From contig JAEWQP010000029.1 in NCBI GenBank assembly GCA_023399155.1, positions 1-56,572 on the forward strand: a stretch of 56,572 nucleotides of DNA, written 5' to 3'. The stretch comes from Verrucomicrobiota bacterium. Its GTDB lineage: Bacteria > Verrucomicrobiota > Verrucomicrobiia > Opitutales > Opitutaceae. The notes beneath the pieces were generated by a model that saw only the letters and a list, made by a program, of their open reading frames with translations, did not search any database and had not been told where the DNA came from. Below are positions 33,476-41,645 of this stretch, piece by piece; positions within the stretch are counted from its first letter, which is position 1, and each line of letters starts with the position of its first letter. The position numbers were made by a program, and so were the translations under genes.

Positions 33476-35091
33476 CTAGCGCAGCTGCTCGGGCGTGATG
33501 CGGCGCACGGTTCGAAAGCGGGCGCGGAAGAGCTCCTCCAGCGCCTTGCGCATGTCCGCCGGGATCTTCGCAACTACGTCCTCGAGCGGCGGGGGCGGCT
33601 TCAGCGCCGGCCGCGGCGCCTCGTCGTCCGCACGATCCACGTCGCGGTCGGCCAGGGCGGAACGCGGCACAATCGTCGCGCTTTCGAAACTCTCCTCGGA
33701 GACCGGGCTCTCCGGGAGCACATCTCCGTCGTCCTCGGCCGCTTGTGCCACCGGGCGCACGGCCGCGCCGCTTGGGTCGGCCGCGCCCTGGCTCGCAACA
33801 ACCGCCGGGACCGGGGCGTGAGTCGCCACCGGCGGGCTTGTTCTCAGATTCTTGAGAAACGGGGCCGGGCTCGCGGCAGGCGCGTGTGTGGCCGGAGCCT
33901 GGGCTGCGCTTTCTGGCGGAAGCCTCGAAGGCGGCTCCCCACCGTCGGGGACCGGATCCTCAGCTACTTTTTTTTTTCGCCGGAGCCGCCCATCGATGCG
34001 ATCTCGCGGATGAGCGTGTCGATCGCGCGCGCGCGGCACTCCTCGACGGCGCGAAGCATCGAGATCTCGAAGTTGGCCTTTTCGTTCAGCCCGAATTTCA
34101 GCGACGACTCGCTGGAGCGCAGGGCGTCGAGCAGGCGCGAAAGGGATTCGACCGTGAGCGGCGCGCCGAGCTGGTCGCTCGAGCCCTTGTGGCGGACCGC
34201 GTCGAGCAGCACCGTGCGGGTGCGGACCTGAAGATCGCCGATGAGCCGAACGAAATCCCGGCCGTTGGCGTCGAACTCGTCGACCAGCGACGAAATGCCC
34301 GCGTAGTCGGCCGTGACCACGGCCCGGAGCAACGCGTTGACCTTGTCGGGTGCCACGAGCCCGTAGACCTCGAGCACGTCGGCCTCGGTGACGGTGTCGC
34401 CGCAAAACGCGATCATCTGGTCGAGGATCGATTGGGAATCGCGCATGCCTCCGGCGGCGAGGCGGGCGATGGCGGCGAGCGCGGCGGGCTCGACATTGAT
34501 CTTTTCCGCCTGGGCGATCTGGCTGAGGCGCGCCACGATCACCTCGTCGGCGATCGGCTTGAGGTCGAAGCGCTGGCAGCGGGACACGATCGTGGGGAGC
34601 ACCTTCTCCGCCTCGGTGGTCGCGAAGACGAACTTCACGTGCGGCGGCGGCTCCTCGAGCGTCTTGAGCAGCGCGTTGAACGCCGCGGCCGAGAGCATGT
34701 GCACCTCGTCGATGATGTAGATCTTGAACTTCCCGTCGGCCGCACCGTAGCGGACGTCGTCGCGCAGATTGCGCACCTGCTCCACGCCGTTATTGGACGC
34801 ACCGTCGATCTCGAGGACATCCATCGACGTGCCGCCGGCGATGGAGACGCAGGCCGGGCATTTCCCGCAGGGCTCCGGCGTGGGGCCGTTCTTGCAGTTG
34901 AGCGCCTTGGCGAAGATGCGCGCGGTGGTGGTCTTGCCGGTGCCGCGCGGCCCCACGAACAGGTAGGCGTGCGCGATGCGATTGCGCAGGATCGCGTTCT
35001 TCAGGGTGCGCACCACATGGTCCTGCCCGGAGACCTCATCAAACGTCTGGGGGCGCCATTTGCGCGCGATCACCTGATAGCTGGAAGACAC
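33476..35091 (-). CDS. dnaX: DNA polymerase III tau/gamma subunit, tau by -1 frameshift
   Basis: Clamp loader subunit of the replicative polymerase. The zero frame (35091 to 33964) encodes 375 aa: AAA+ Walker A GPRGTGKTTT near 48-57, the four-cysteine zinc module (C-x8-C-x2-C-x2-C region at CKNGPTPEPCGKCPAC), Walker B YIIDEVHML, and SRCQRFDL sensor region, ending in GEKKK-stop. A run of ten A residues precedes that stop. A -1 shift there continues for 163 codons (VAEDPVPDGG ... to FRTVRRITPEQLR), a Pro-rich linker and a small C-terminal domain, as expected of tau. Thus gamma-like is the zero-frame product and tau needs slippage, the reverse of E. coli. The start codon is GTG. SRP RNA lies directly upstream, as in many bacteria. 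Confidence 0.88.
33932..33977 (-). promoter_or_regulatory. dnaX frameshift/slippage site
   Basis: Read on the minus strand: A10 run (33968-33977) in the context GAAAAAAAAAAGTAG. The zero-frame stop TAG follows directly. The run includes an A-AAA-AAG heptamer as in E. coli dnaX. About 12 bases further on, CGGTCCCC and GGGGA-GCCG form a stem of about 8 bp with a 6-base loop (33932-33954), a plausible stimulator. Transcript slippage adding one A would have the same effect. Confidence 0.75.
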
Positions 35092-35252
35092 GCGACCAGT
35101 GCATGGCCTGCCCCGGGAAAGTGAAGGTGAAAATGTGGGCCAGGGCGGAAACGGGAAGGCGCGGCATTCGCGACGGCGCGTCTGCGATCGCGCTCCGCTT
35201 CCGCGGCGGCATGAGTCCGGCTCTGTTCCAAGCCCACTCGCGCCACGCGCAG

Positions 35253-35260
35253 AAAAAAAA
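35253..35260 (-). terminator. T-tract ending the SRP RNA
   Basis: Eight T residues on the minus strand come four bases after the 3' end of the SRP RNA. The closing stem of the RNA itself may act as terminator stem. Confidence 0.6.
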
Positions 35261-35264
35261 GTGC

Positions 35265-35360
<96 letters not shown>

Positions 35361-35452
35361 GCGAGGGCGGACCGTGGAGGCGGCCCCCGCGTGTTTCAAC
35401 ACCAAATGCGCGGACCGTCCGATCGCGCGGGTCGGGCCCGGGCCGCGAGCGG

Positions 35453-35938
35453 CTACTCCGAGTCGTGGGAGGTCGCCGCAGGAGGTGGCGGCGGCGGCTT
35501 GTACTCCGGATTTTCCATCGTCGGCCCCCGGTCGGGCTTCTCGGGCTTGGCCACGACGGGACGCTTCTGCCAGAGCGCCCGATCCCGCTCCTGCATCAGC
35601 CGGTAGAGCTCGATCTGCTCAGGTGTAAGGTCGCGCTCGATACGCCGGTCCATGTCGACGAGGACGCTGCGGGCCTCGGCAAATGCCTTCTGGCGCATGA
35701 TCGAGAGTTTCTCGGAAAACTCCTCCATCATCGGACGCAGACACTCGACCTGCTCGCCGGTGAGCTTCACGTCGGTGATCATGCGCTGCAGGTAGCGCTC
35801 CGTGTACTGATCGGGGCTCATGCGCGGGCGCGGGTCCTTGTGCGACCAGGCATAGCCGACGAAACCGCCCGCCACGCCCCCGGCCAGAAAGATCCCTGCG
35901 AGCGTGAGCGCGATCTTCCAGCGGGACCCGCACATCAT
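35453..35938 (-). CDS. LTxxQ-type periplasmic protein (Spy/CpxP/CnrX-like)
   Basis: A 161 aa anchored protein: an N-terminal membrane segment (WKIALTLAGIFLAGGVAGGF), then a helical domain with two LTxxQ motifs (KLTGEQVECLRPMM near 60 and DLTPEQIELYRLM near 105), and a Pro-rich tail ending near 161. Proteins of this type (CpxP, Spy, CnrX, ZraP) sense or buffer metals and misfolded proteins in the periplasm. The gene follows and overlaps the anti-sigma gene and ends the sigma operon, so a sensor role for that sigma factor is likely but inferred. Confidence 0.75.
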   Translation of the reverse strand: MMCGSRWKIALTLAGIFLAGGVAGGFVGYAWSHKDPRPRMSPDQYTERYLQRMITDVKLTGEQVECLRPMMEEFSEKLSIMRQKAFAEARSVLVDMDRRIERDLTPEQIELYRLMQERDRALWQKRPVVAKPEKPDRGPTMENPEYKPPPPPPAATSHDSE

Positions 35939-36237
35939 AGCGGCAGGACCTCCGTGCTGATCGGATCCGCCACGTCGGTGATCGAGTCGCGCGTGCTGCT
36001 CGTCACCACCGGCCAGGCGGCGACCGCGGCGGCCACCGTGACCAGGCATGCGAGCGCGAGCGCGCGCACCGCGAAGGTCTCCCACGGCGACTCGACGAAG
36101 CCCTCGCGCCGCTGCACCATCCATGCGGCGACCACGCGCGCGGGAAAACCCGCCGGCAACTCGAGCGCCGCCGCCCCCGAGGGGGCGCGACGCGCAAGAT
36201 CCGTCAGGCGAGTCCAGCTCTGTTGGTCGCGGTTCAT
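35935..36237 (-). CDS. Probable anti-sigma factor, single membrane segment
   Basis: A 100 aa protein with a cytoplasmic N-terminal half, one membrane segment at about 54-77 (FAVRALALACLVTVAAAVAAW), and a short outside tail. It lacks a zinc-binding HxxxCxxC motif, so it would be of the simple membrane-bound kind such as CnrY. It overlaps the sigma gene by four bases upstream and the LTxxQ gene downstream. The function is inferred mainly from this position. Confidence 0.65.
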   Translation of the reverse strand: MNRDQQSWTRLTDLARRAPSGAAALELPAGFPARVVAAWMVQRREGFVESPWETFAVRALALACLVTVAAAVAAWPVVTSSTRDSITDVADPISTEVLPL

Positions 36238-36821
36238 GGGTGCTCCTTTTCCTGCAGACGCTTGAACGCCTGTTGAAGTTTCCGTCGGGCGCGGAAGGCC
36301 CGGACTTTAATCATCGTCTGGGTCCATCCTGTGATCTGGCTTATTTCCGCCAGGGATTTCTGCTCGAGGTCAAGCATGGTGATTACGGTGCGGTCGGTGG
36401 GTCCGAGGGTATCGAGAAGCTTGGCCACGAGTTCGCGGGCCGAGGCGGCGGCCGCGGGGTCGGGCTCGTGGTCGTCGCGGGTCACGGCATCAAGCACTTG
36501 CGCCTCCTCCTCCGAGAGGTCGGCCCAGCGAAACTCAGGGCGGCGCTTCTGTGCGCGGAGGTGGTCGATGCAGGTGGTCACGGCGATGCGCGACACCCAG
36601 TTCGGAAAGGGAACCTTGCCCTCATACTGAGCCAGCCGCCGAAACATCTTCATGAAAACTTCCTGGACCAGGTCCTCCTCCGGCGTGCGCCGCGGCAGAT
36701 GCGCGCGCACAATGCGGATGACGAGCGGGTAGAGGTGCTCCACGAGCGCCCGGCAGGCCGCCTGGTCGTCGCGACGCACCTTCTCGAGGCAGGCGGCGAC
36801 GTCAAATGTCTCGTCAAGCAT
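36234..36821 (-). CDS. ECF RNA polymerase sigma factor
   Basis: A 195 aa extracytoplasmic function sigma factor. Region 2 is at about 20-90 (CRALVEHLYPLVIRIVRAHL, EEDLVQEVFMKMFRRL, FPNWVSRIAVTTCIDHLR), then an acidic linker, and region 4 at about 130-185 (LVAKLLDTLGPTDRTVITML, SLAEISQITGWTQTMIKVRAFRARRKL, the latter shown in part as ISQITGWTQTMIKVRAFRAR). It is the first gene of a three-gene overlapping operon with an anti-sigma and a periplasmic sensor-like protein. ECF operons are usually autoregulated; the 590-base upstream region should hold its own promoter. Confidence 0.93.
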   Translation of the reverse strand: MLDETFDVAACLEKVRRDDQAACRALVEHLYPLVIRIVRAHLPRRTPEEDLVQEVFMKMFRRLAQYEGKVPFPNWVSRIAVTTCIDHLRAQKRRPEFRWADLSEEEAQVLDAVTRDDHEPDPAAAASARELVAKLLDTLGPTDRTVITMLDLEQKSLAEISQITGWTQTMIKVRAFRARRKLQQAFKRLQEKEHP

Positions 36822-37409
36822 GTGGTTGGATCGCGATTCCCGTTGCGCAGGCGGACGGCGCGCTGCGCCACCGCGTTTCGGAAGTTGGCAGCTCGCACCA
36901 AAACCGGCCAGTCCGCTGGTTTCGACCGGAATCTGAACGACCGCACGCCGATTCCGCCCACCCGACCGGATACCCGCGTCCGCAGCCCCCGCCCCGCCGA
37001 CCTCGTGGCGCGCCTCCGCACAATGTCAATCATTCGATGACATCGGGCAGAGGCGGCCGGCGACCGGACGTTGAGGCTGCCGGGCGCTCCGAAAACGCCG
37101 ACTTGACTCGCGGCCTGCACCGGCCGTTGTCTCCGCGATACCATGACCGGTTCGCTCCAGTCGTCCGCCTACATCAAGACGACCCACGATCGACTTCGGG
37201 CCTAGCCCGAATCTCGCGGACTGGTCCGGCGCGCCCAGCGCCCTCATTCCACCCCGCACGCTGCCTGCCCCGGCGCTTTCTGACGGGCGGCAGCGGAATC
37301 CCTTCGACCGGGCACGCTCTCGCCGTGCGCCGGTGTCCGGCCCGTTCAGGCCAACCGCACTTCGTTCTCTTCTTTTTCGCCCAGCATTCGCAGACTCATC
37401 GCTTCGTCC
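36822..37409. other. Divergent region between sigma operon and leuA
   Basis: About 590 bases holding promoters for both directions. I see no T-box, no leader peptide with a run of Leu codons and no attenuator hairpin with a T tract. Nothing else is recognised. Confidence 0.45.
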
Positions 37410-39092
37410 ATGCAACCTTCACCCATCACGAAATACCGGCCCTACCCGATCATCGACCTGCCGGACCGCCAGTGGCCTTCGCGCACGATCACGCGCGCCC
37501 CGATCTGGTGCAGCGTCGACCTCCGCGACGGCAACCAGGCCCTCGCGATCCCGATGAACGTGGAGGAAAAGCTCGAGCTGTTCGAGACGCTGGTGCAGGT
37601 GGGCTTCAAGGAGATCGAGATCGGTTTCCCGTCGGCCTCCCAGACGGAGTTCGAATTCTGCCGGCGCCTGATCGAGGAGAACCGCATTCCCGACGACGTC
37701 ACGATCCAGATTCTCACCCAGGCGCGCGAGGAGTTGATCGTGCGCAGTTTCGAGGCCCTCCGCGGCGCGCGGCGCGTCATTTTCCATCTCTACAACTCCA
37801 CCAACCCGGCCCAGCGAAAACTCGTCTTCGGCCTGAGCAAGGATGAGATCAAGGCGATCGCGACGCACGGTACGGCCTTGGTGAAGAAACACCTGCCCAT
37901 CGTCGACGGCACCGAGGTGGTGTTTCAGTATTCGCCCGAGAGCTTCTCGCTCACCGAGATCGAGTACGCACTCGAGGTTTGCGAAGCGGTGGCCGACGTC
38001 TGGCAACCCACGCCCGCGCGGAAGATGATCCTGAACCTGCCCGCCACGGTGGAGGTGAACACGCCGAACGTGCACGCGGACCAGATCGAGTGGTTCTGCC
38101 GGCGCGTGTCGCGCCGCGACAGCGTGATTGTTTCGCTGCACGCGCACAACGACCGCGGGTGCGCGGTGGCCGCCACCGAACTCGGCCTGCTCGCGGGTGC
38201 CGACCGTGTCGAGGGCACGCTCTTCGGCAATGGCGAGCGCACGGGCAACGTCGACATCGTCACCGTCGCGCTGAACCTGTACTCGGCCGGCGTGCATCCC
38301 GGGCTCGACTTCTCGAACCTCAATGCCGTCCGCGATGTCTACGAGCGCTGCACGCGCATGGACGTTCCACCGCGTCAACCGTATGCCGGCGAGCTGGTCT
38401 TCACCGCGTTTTCCGGCTCGCACCAGGACGCCATCAACAAGGGACTCGCCGCGCAGGCGAAGAAGACGCCGACGGAGTTGTGGGAGGTTCCCTACCTGCC
38501 GATCGACCCGAAGGATCTCGGCCGCAACTATCGCGCGATCATCCGGATCAACTCCCAGTCCGGCAAGGGCGGTGTCGCCTTCGTCATGGAGAAGGAGTTC
38601 GGCCTGCAGCTCCCCAAGGCGATGCATCGCGAGCTCGGCCGCATCGTCAACGATATCGCCGACGTCAAGGGCAACGAGATCGCCCCCGACGAAGTTTTCG
38701 CCGCCTTCAAGGCCGAGTACCTCGAGCGCGAGGCGCCCTACAAGCTCGTCGAGTTCAGCACGGATCCGCGCGAGGGCCGCAAGGTCGCCTGCTGCGCGAC
38801 GATGGTGATCGACGGCGCCCAGCGCGAACTCGCCGGCACAGGCAACGGACCGATCGACGCCTTCGCGCACGCGCTCGTGGGTGCGGGCGTGCGGCCCTTC
38901 GAAATCCTCTCCTATTCCGAGCATTCGCTCGGCAAGGGTGCGGACTCGCGGGCCGTGTCCTACATCCAGATCAAGACGTCGGCCGACGTGACGCTCTTCG
39001 GCGTGGGCATGGACACGAACATCGAGATTGCCTCGATGAACGCGATCGTCAGCGCCCTCAATCGCGCCGCCGCGCGAAACGCGCTGATCTGA
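37410..39092 (+). CDS. leuA: 2-isopropylmalate synthase
   Basis: First committed step of leucine synthesis, condensing acetyl-CoA with 2-oxoisovalerate. A 560 aa protein of the longer LeuA group (type 2, as in actinobacteria). The catalytic TIM barrel has SVDLRDGNQAL near 37-47 with the metal-binding Asp, VVFQYSPESFSLTEIEYAL, and the HxH metal motif in VSLHAHNDRGCAV. A linker and the C-terminal regulatory domain (about 425-560, YKLVEFSTDPREGR, ALVGAGVRPFEIL) provide leucine feedback. No other leu gene is adjacent. No attenuator was found. Confidence 0.95.
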   Translation: MQPSPITKYRPYPIIDLPDRQWPSRTITRAPIWCSVDLRDGNQALAIPMNVEEKLELFETLVQVGFKEIEIGFPSASQTEFEFCRRLIEENRIPDDVTIQILTQAREELIVRSFEALRGARRVIFHLYNSTNPAQRKLVFGLSKDEIKAIATHGTALVKKHLPIVDGTEVVFQYSPESFSLTEIEYALEVCEAVADVWQPTPARKMILNLPATVEVNTPNVHADQIEWFCRRVSRRDSVIVSLHAHNDRGCAVAATELGLLAGADRVEGTLFGNGERTGNVDIVTVALNLYSAGVHPGLDFSNLNAVRDVYERCTRMDVPPRQPYAGELVFTAFSGSHQDAINKGLAAQAKKTPTELWEVPYLPIDPKDLGRNYRAIIRINSQSGKGGVAFVMEKEFGLQLPKAMHRELGRIVNDIADVKGNEIAPDEVFAAFKAEYLEREAPYKLVEFSTDPREGRKVACCATMVIDGAQRELAGTGNGPIDAFAHALVGAGVRPFEILSYSEHSLGKGADSRAVSYIQIKTSADVTLFGVGMDTNIEIASMNAIVSALNRAAARNALI

Positions 39093-39326
39093 CGCACTCC
39101 CGTAGAGCACCGAGCCCCCAAATGGTGCCCGGTGAAGCCCGCCGGTGGATCCCGACCTCCGGGCGCGCTTGTTCGTCGTTTCGTCCTCGCCGTGCCCGCG
39201 TCGCCATGCGCGACGCGAGGTCGGTGCACGCACGTCGCGCAGCGCGCTCGGAGAGCGCTCCACCTCAACACACGGGTCAGCGCGTCTCAGCGCACGTTCC
39301 CGGCGATCGGGGCGCTCCGTCCGGAG

Positions 39327-40109
39327 TCAGTCCTTCGTCGTACCCGGCGCGCCGAGACGACGGTAGAGCAATACCGCACCCGTCGCCGCAGCCGTGAGGA
39401 ATACGGCATTCAGGATCGGCACGAAGGTGATGAGCGTCACGCACGCGCCGAGTCCGAGCGTGTGGGCCCGGTGCCTGCGCGCGAACTCCCGCTGCACGCG
39501 GCGTCCGCGCGCGCGCAGGGCCTGCGGGTAGTCCAGGTAGTCCATGCCGTAGACCATCGCATTGAAGAAGCTCCCGATGCCGATGGCAGCCACGGCTCCG
39601 AGTACGGGGACAAAGCTCAGCATCAGGCACACGATCGCGATGAACGAGATGAACATGACGTCGAGCAGTGCATCGACGACCTGGTAGATCAGCGGCACCT
39701 CGCGAATATCCTCCTCGCGCATCCCGAGCAGCAGCTCCGCACGCTTGGCCAGTTCGCTGTAGAAATAGCCGCAGAGGATTCCCTGAAACACCAGCCAGGC
39801 GCCGATCGCCAGGCCGAGGGCGATCACGACGGCGGCGATGTCGACTAGGACCTTGACGATCACCCAACCCCAACCGGGCGAGAACAGACCGTGCACCCAG
39901 CCGATCAGATGCCACCCGCCCCAGACCAACCCCGCGAGAAACAACGTGGTCAGCACCAGATTCAGGAGGATCGGAAGCACCGCGTAGCTCCACAGCCGGC
40001 GATGCCGGTTCATAAAGCGCAGCCCGGCCAGCGGCGCGCCGAATCCTTCGACGAAGGCCTGCAGCCAGGACTGGGGCCGTGCCCGGGATGTGCTCGCGAC
40101 GTGGTTCAT
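39327..40109 (-). CDS. EI24/CysZ-like membrane protein
   Basis: A 260 aa integral membrane protein of the EI24 domain family, which includes the sulfate permease CysZ. It opens with a GFGAPLAGLRFMNRHRRLWSYAVLPILLN pattern (quoted as GFGAPLAGLRFM and LWSYAVLPILLN) usual for the family, with four or more hydrophobic segments. There is a GSFFNAMVYGMDYLDYPQALRARG core where the conserved Tyr and Pro lie. No cys genes are adjacent, so sulfate transport is not established. MetY, a sulfur assimilation enzyme, is encoded 1.5 kb away. Confidence 0.82.
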   Translation of the reverse strand: MNHVASTSRARPQSWLQAFVEGFGAPLAGLRFMNRHRRLWSYAVLPILLNLVLTTLFLAGLVWGGWHLIGWVHGLFSPGWGWVIVKVLVDIAAVVIALGLAIGAWLVFQGILCGYFYSELAKRAELLLGMREEDIREVPLIYQVVDALLDVMFISFIAIVCLMLSFVPVLGAVAAIGIGSFFNAMVYGMDYLDYPQALRARGRRVQREFARRHRAHTLGLGACVTLITFVPILNAVFLTAAATGAVLLYRRLGAPGTTKD

Positions 40110-40117
40110 AGCTCGAT

Positions 40118-40140
40118 GTAGGGCGAGGCCTTCGGCCGAG
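40118..40140 (-). repeat. Inverted copy of the 48-bp repeat core
   Basis: GTAGGGCGAGGCC-TTCGGCCGAG is the inverse of the core in the tandem array that begins 20 bases later, with one change. The two could form a strong hairpin. Confidence 0.75.
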
Positions 40141-40159
40141 ACGCGCAGGAGTAGCGATG

Positions 40160-40303
40160 GCCGCGGCTCGGCCAGAGGCCTCGCCCTACCCCGGGCCCGA
40201 GTTTCAAGCCACGGTTCGGCCAGAGGCCTCGCCCTACCCCGAGCCCGAGTTTCAAGCCGCGGCTCGGCCAGAGGTCTCGCCCTACCCCGGGCCCGAGTTT
40301 CAC
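40160..40303 (+). repeat. Three tandem 48-bp repeat units
   Basis: Units at 40160-40207, 40208-40255 and 40256-40303 differ by only a few bases. Each holds the core CTCGGCCAGAGGCCTCGCC then CTACC, then a GAGTTTCAA-type end. A single core copy occurs at 13051-13073 and a diverged one at 50181-50203, so it is a genome-wide dispersed family amplified here. It lies between two minus-strand genes and appears noncoding; it remains open as 16-residue repeats on the plus strand, which is an expected side effect of a unit length divisible by three. Confidence 0.9.
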
Positions 40304-40328
40304 GGCGGCGACCCAGCGAGTCATCGCG

Positions 40329-41318
40329 TCAGTTCTCAATCGTCAGGATGACCTTGCCGATGTGATCGCCGGATTCGAGCGCACGGTGCGCATCGGCGGC
40401 GTGCTCGAGCGGGAAGGTCGCGTGGACGCATGCTTTCATCGCGCCGCTCGCGAAGAGCGGCCAGACCTCGCGCTCCACCTCGCGCGCCAGCCGGCCCTTC
40501 TCCGCCACCGGCCGCGCGCGCAGCGTGGACCCGGTGAGCGTGAGCCGCTTCATCATGATCGTGGCAAGGTTCACCTCGACCCGTGCGCCCTGCAGGAAAG
40601 CGATGTAGACGAGCCGTCCGTCCGCCGCGAGGATCTCGATGTTTTTCGCCACGTAGGGACCTCCGACCATGTCCAGGATCACATCCACGCCCTTGCCGGC
40701 GGTGACCTCGCGGATGACCTCCGCAAAGTCCTCGGTGCGGTAATTGATCGCGCGATCCGCGCCGAGCCGGGTGCACGCCGCGCACTTCTCGGGTGAGCCG
40801 GCGGTGGTGAACACCTGCGCGCCCCGCGCCTTGGCCAGCTGGATGGCTGTCGTGCCGATGCCGCTCGCACCGCCGTGGATCAGAAACCGTTCCCCGGCCT
40901 GGAGCCGCCCGCGCTCAAAGACGTTGGTCCAAACGGTGAAGACCGTTTCCGGCACGCCGGCCGCGGCGACGATGTCCACGCCCGGCGGCAGCGGCAGCAC
41001 CTGTTCGGCAGGCACGCTCACGTACTCGGCATAGCCGCCGCCGGCGAGCAGCGCGCACACGGCATCGCCCGGCCGATGCGCGGCGTTCTCCGCACCCGGT
41101 CCGGCCGCCTCGACGATGCCGGAGATCTCGAGCCCCGGAAGATCGGAGGCGCCCGCGGGCGGCGGGTATTTTCCCATGCGCTGCAGCAGGTCGGGGCGAT
41201 TCACCCCGGCCGCCCGCACGCGGATGAGCAACTCTCCAGCCGCCGGTTTCGGCGTCGGACGTTCAACCAGCCTTAAGACCTCGGGACCACCCGGCTGGGC
41301 GATTTCGATGGCACGCAT
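40329..41318 (-). CDS. NAD(P)H quinone oxidoreductase, zinc-free MDR family
   Basis: A 329 aa medium-chain dehydrogenase/reductase of the quinone oxidoreductase (QOR/PIG3) group. The N-terminal GroES-like fold contains AAGVNRPDLLQRMGKYPPPAGAS, quoted as AGVNRPDLLQRMGKYPP. A Rossmann fold follows with the NADPH motif LIHGGASGIGTTAIQLAK and GADRAINYRTEDF. There are no catalytic or structural zinc cysteines. TP53I3/PIG3-like enzymes share the PD-LQR-GxYPPPxGAS element. The ATG at 41318 begins the fold. Confidence 0.92.
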   Translation of the reverse strand: MRAIEIAQPGGPEVLRLVERPTPKPAAGELLIRVRAAGVNRPDLLQRMGKYPPPAGASDLPGLEISGIVEAAGPGAENAAHRPGDAVCALLAGGGYAEYVSVPAEQVLPLPPGVDIVAAAGVPETVFTVWTNVFERGRLQAGERFLIHGGASGIGTTAIQLAKARGAQVFTTAGSPEKCAACTRLGADRAINYRTEDFAEVIREVTAGKGVDVILDMVGGPYVAKNIEILAADGRLVYIAFLQGARVEVNLATIMMKRLTLTGSTLRARPVAEKGRLAREVEREVWPLFASGAMKACVHATFPLEHAADAHRALESGDHIGKVILTIEN

Positions 41319-41367
41319 GACCTGATGATGCAGCACCGATCGCGCCCGAGGCAAGGCGATCACCTGT

Positions 41368-41398
41368 CGCCTCCTGCGCGGGCTCAGCGCAGGAGGCG
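41368..41398. repeat. Perfect 12-bp inverted repeat
   Basis: CGCCTCCTGCGC and GCGCAGGAGGCG are perfect complements around a 7-base loop (GGGCTCA). It lies at the edge of the iterated TCGAGGG element, 50 bases upstream of the quinone oxidoreductase start. Confidence 0.7.
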
Positions 41399-41543
41399 GG
41401 TCGAGGGTCGAGGGTCGAGGGTCGATCGCTCCGCTTGTGGTCCGCGTTGAGACACGAGGCCCGAGGGCGGATCCTCGTCTCTCGTCTCTCGACGCGGCGT
41501 GCATGCCTTCGTCTCTCGGCACTCGACTCTCGACTCCCGCCCC
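41395..41543. repeat. Inverted-repeat element with iterated TCGAGGG arms
   Basis: About 149 bases bounded by GGCGGG and CCCGCC. The left arm has three tandem TCGAGGG heptamers (41401-41421) plus a partial fourth. The right arm (about 41511-41543) is CTCTCGGCACTCGACTCTCGAC, here cut to its iterated TCTCGAC-type units, complementary to the left arm in order. A second block of CTCGTCT heptamers (about 41475-41492) lies in the core. The plan matches the 29594-29800 element, with G-rich ends, iterated arms and a core of about 90-110 bases, but the repeated word differs. Flanking genes are divergent. Confidence 0.65.
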
Positions 41544-41645
41544 CGGCACCATTTCCCGATTCACAACCTGCCGCGATTAGTGCCCATTCATCGGCGAACC
41601 TCCGCAGTTTCCCGCAGTCTCTGATCCACCTCGAACTCACCCTCC

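Noticed and set aside
37140..37409. Leucine attenuator or T-box before leuA
   Set aside because: No leader frame with clustered Leu codons, no T-box consensus and no hairpin with a T tract were seen.
40160..40303. CRISPR-like array
   Set aside because: Three 48-bp units abut without distinct spacers and no cas gene is in the window.
40157..40351. A small protein of 16-residue repeats over the tandem array
   Set aside because: The reading frame stays open only because the unit is 48 bases; the repeat also occurs singly in noncoding places and no start signal or family is seen.
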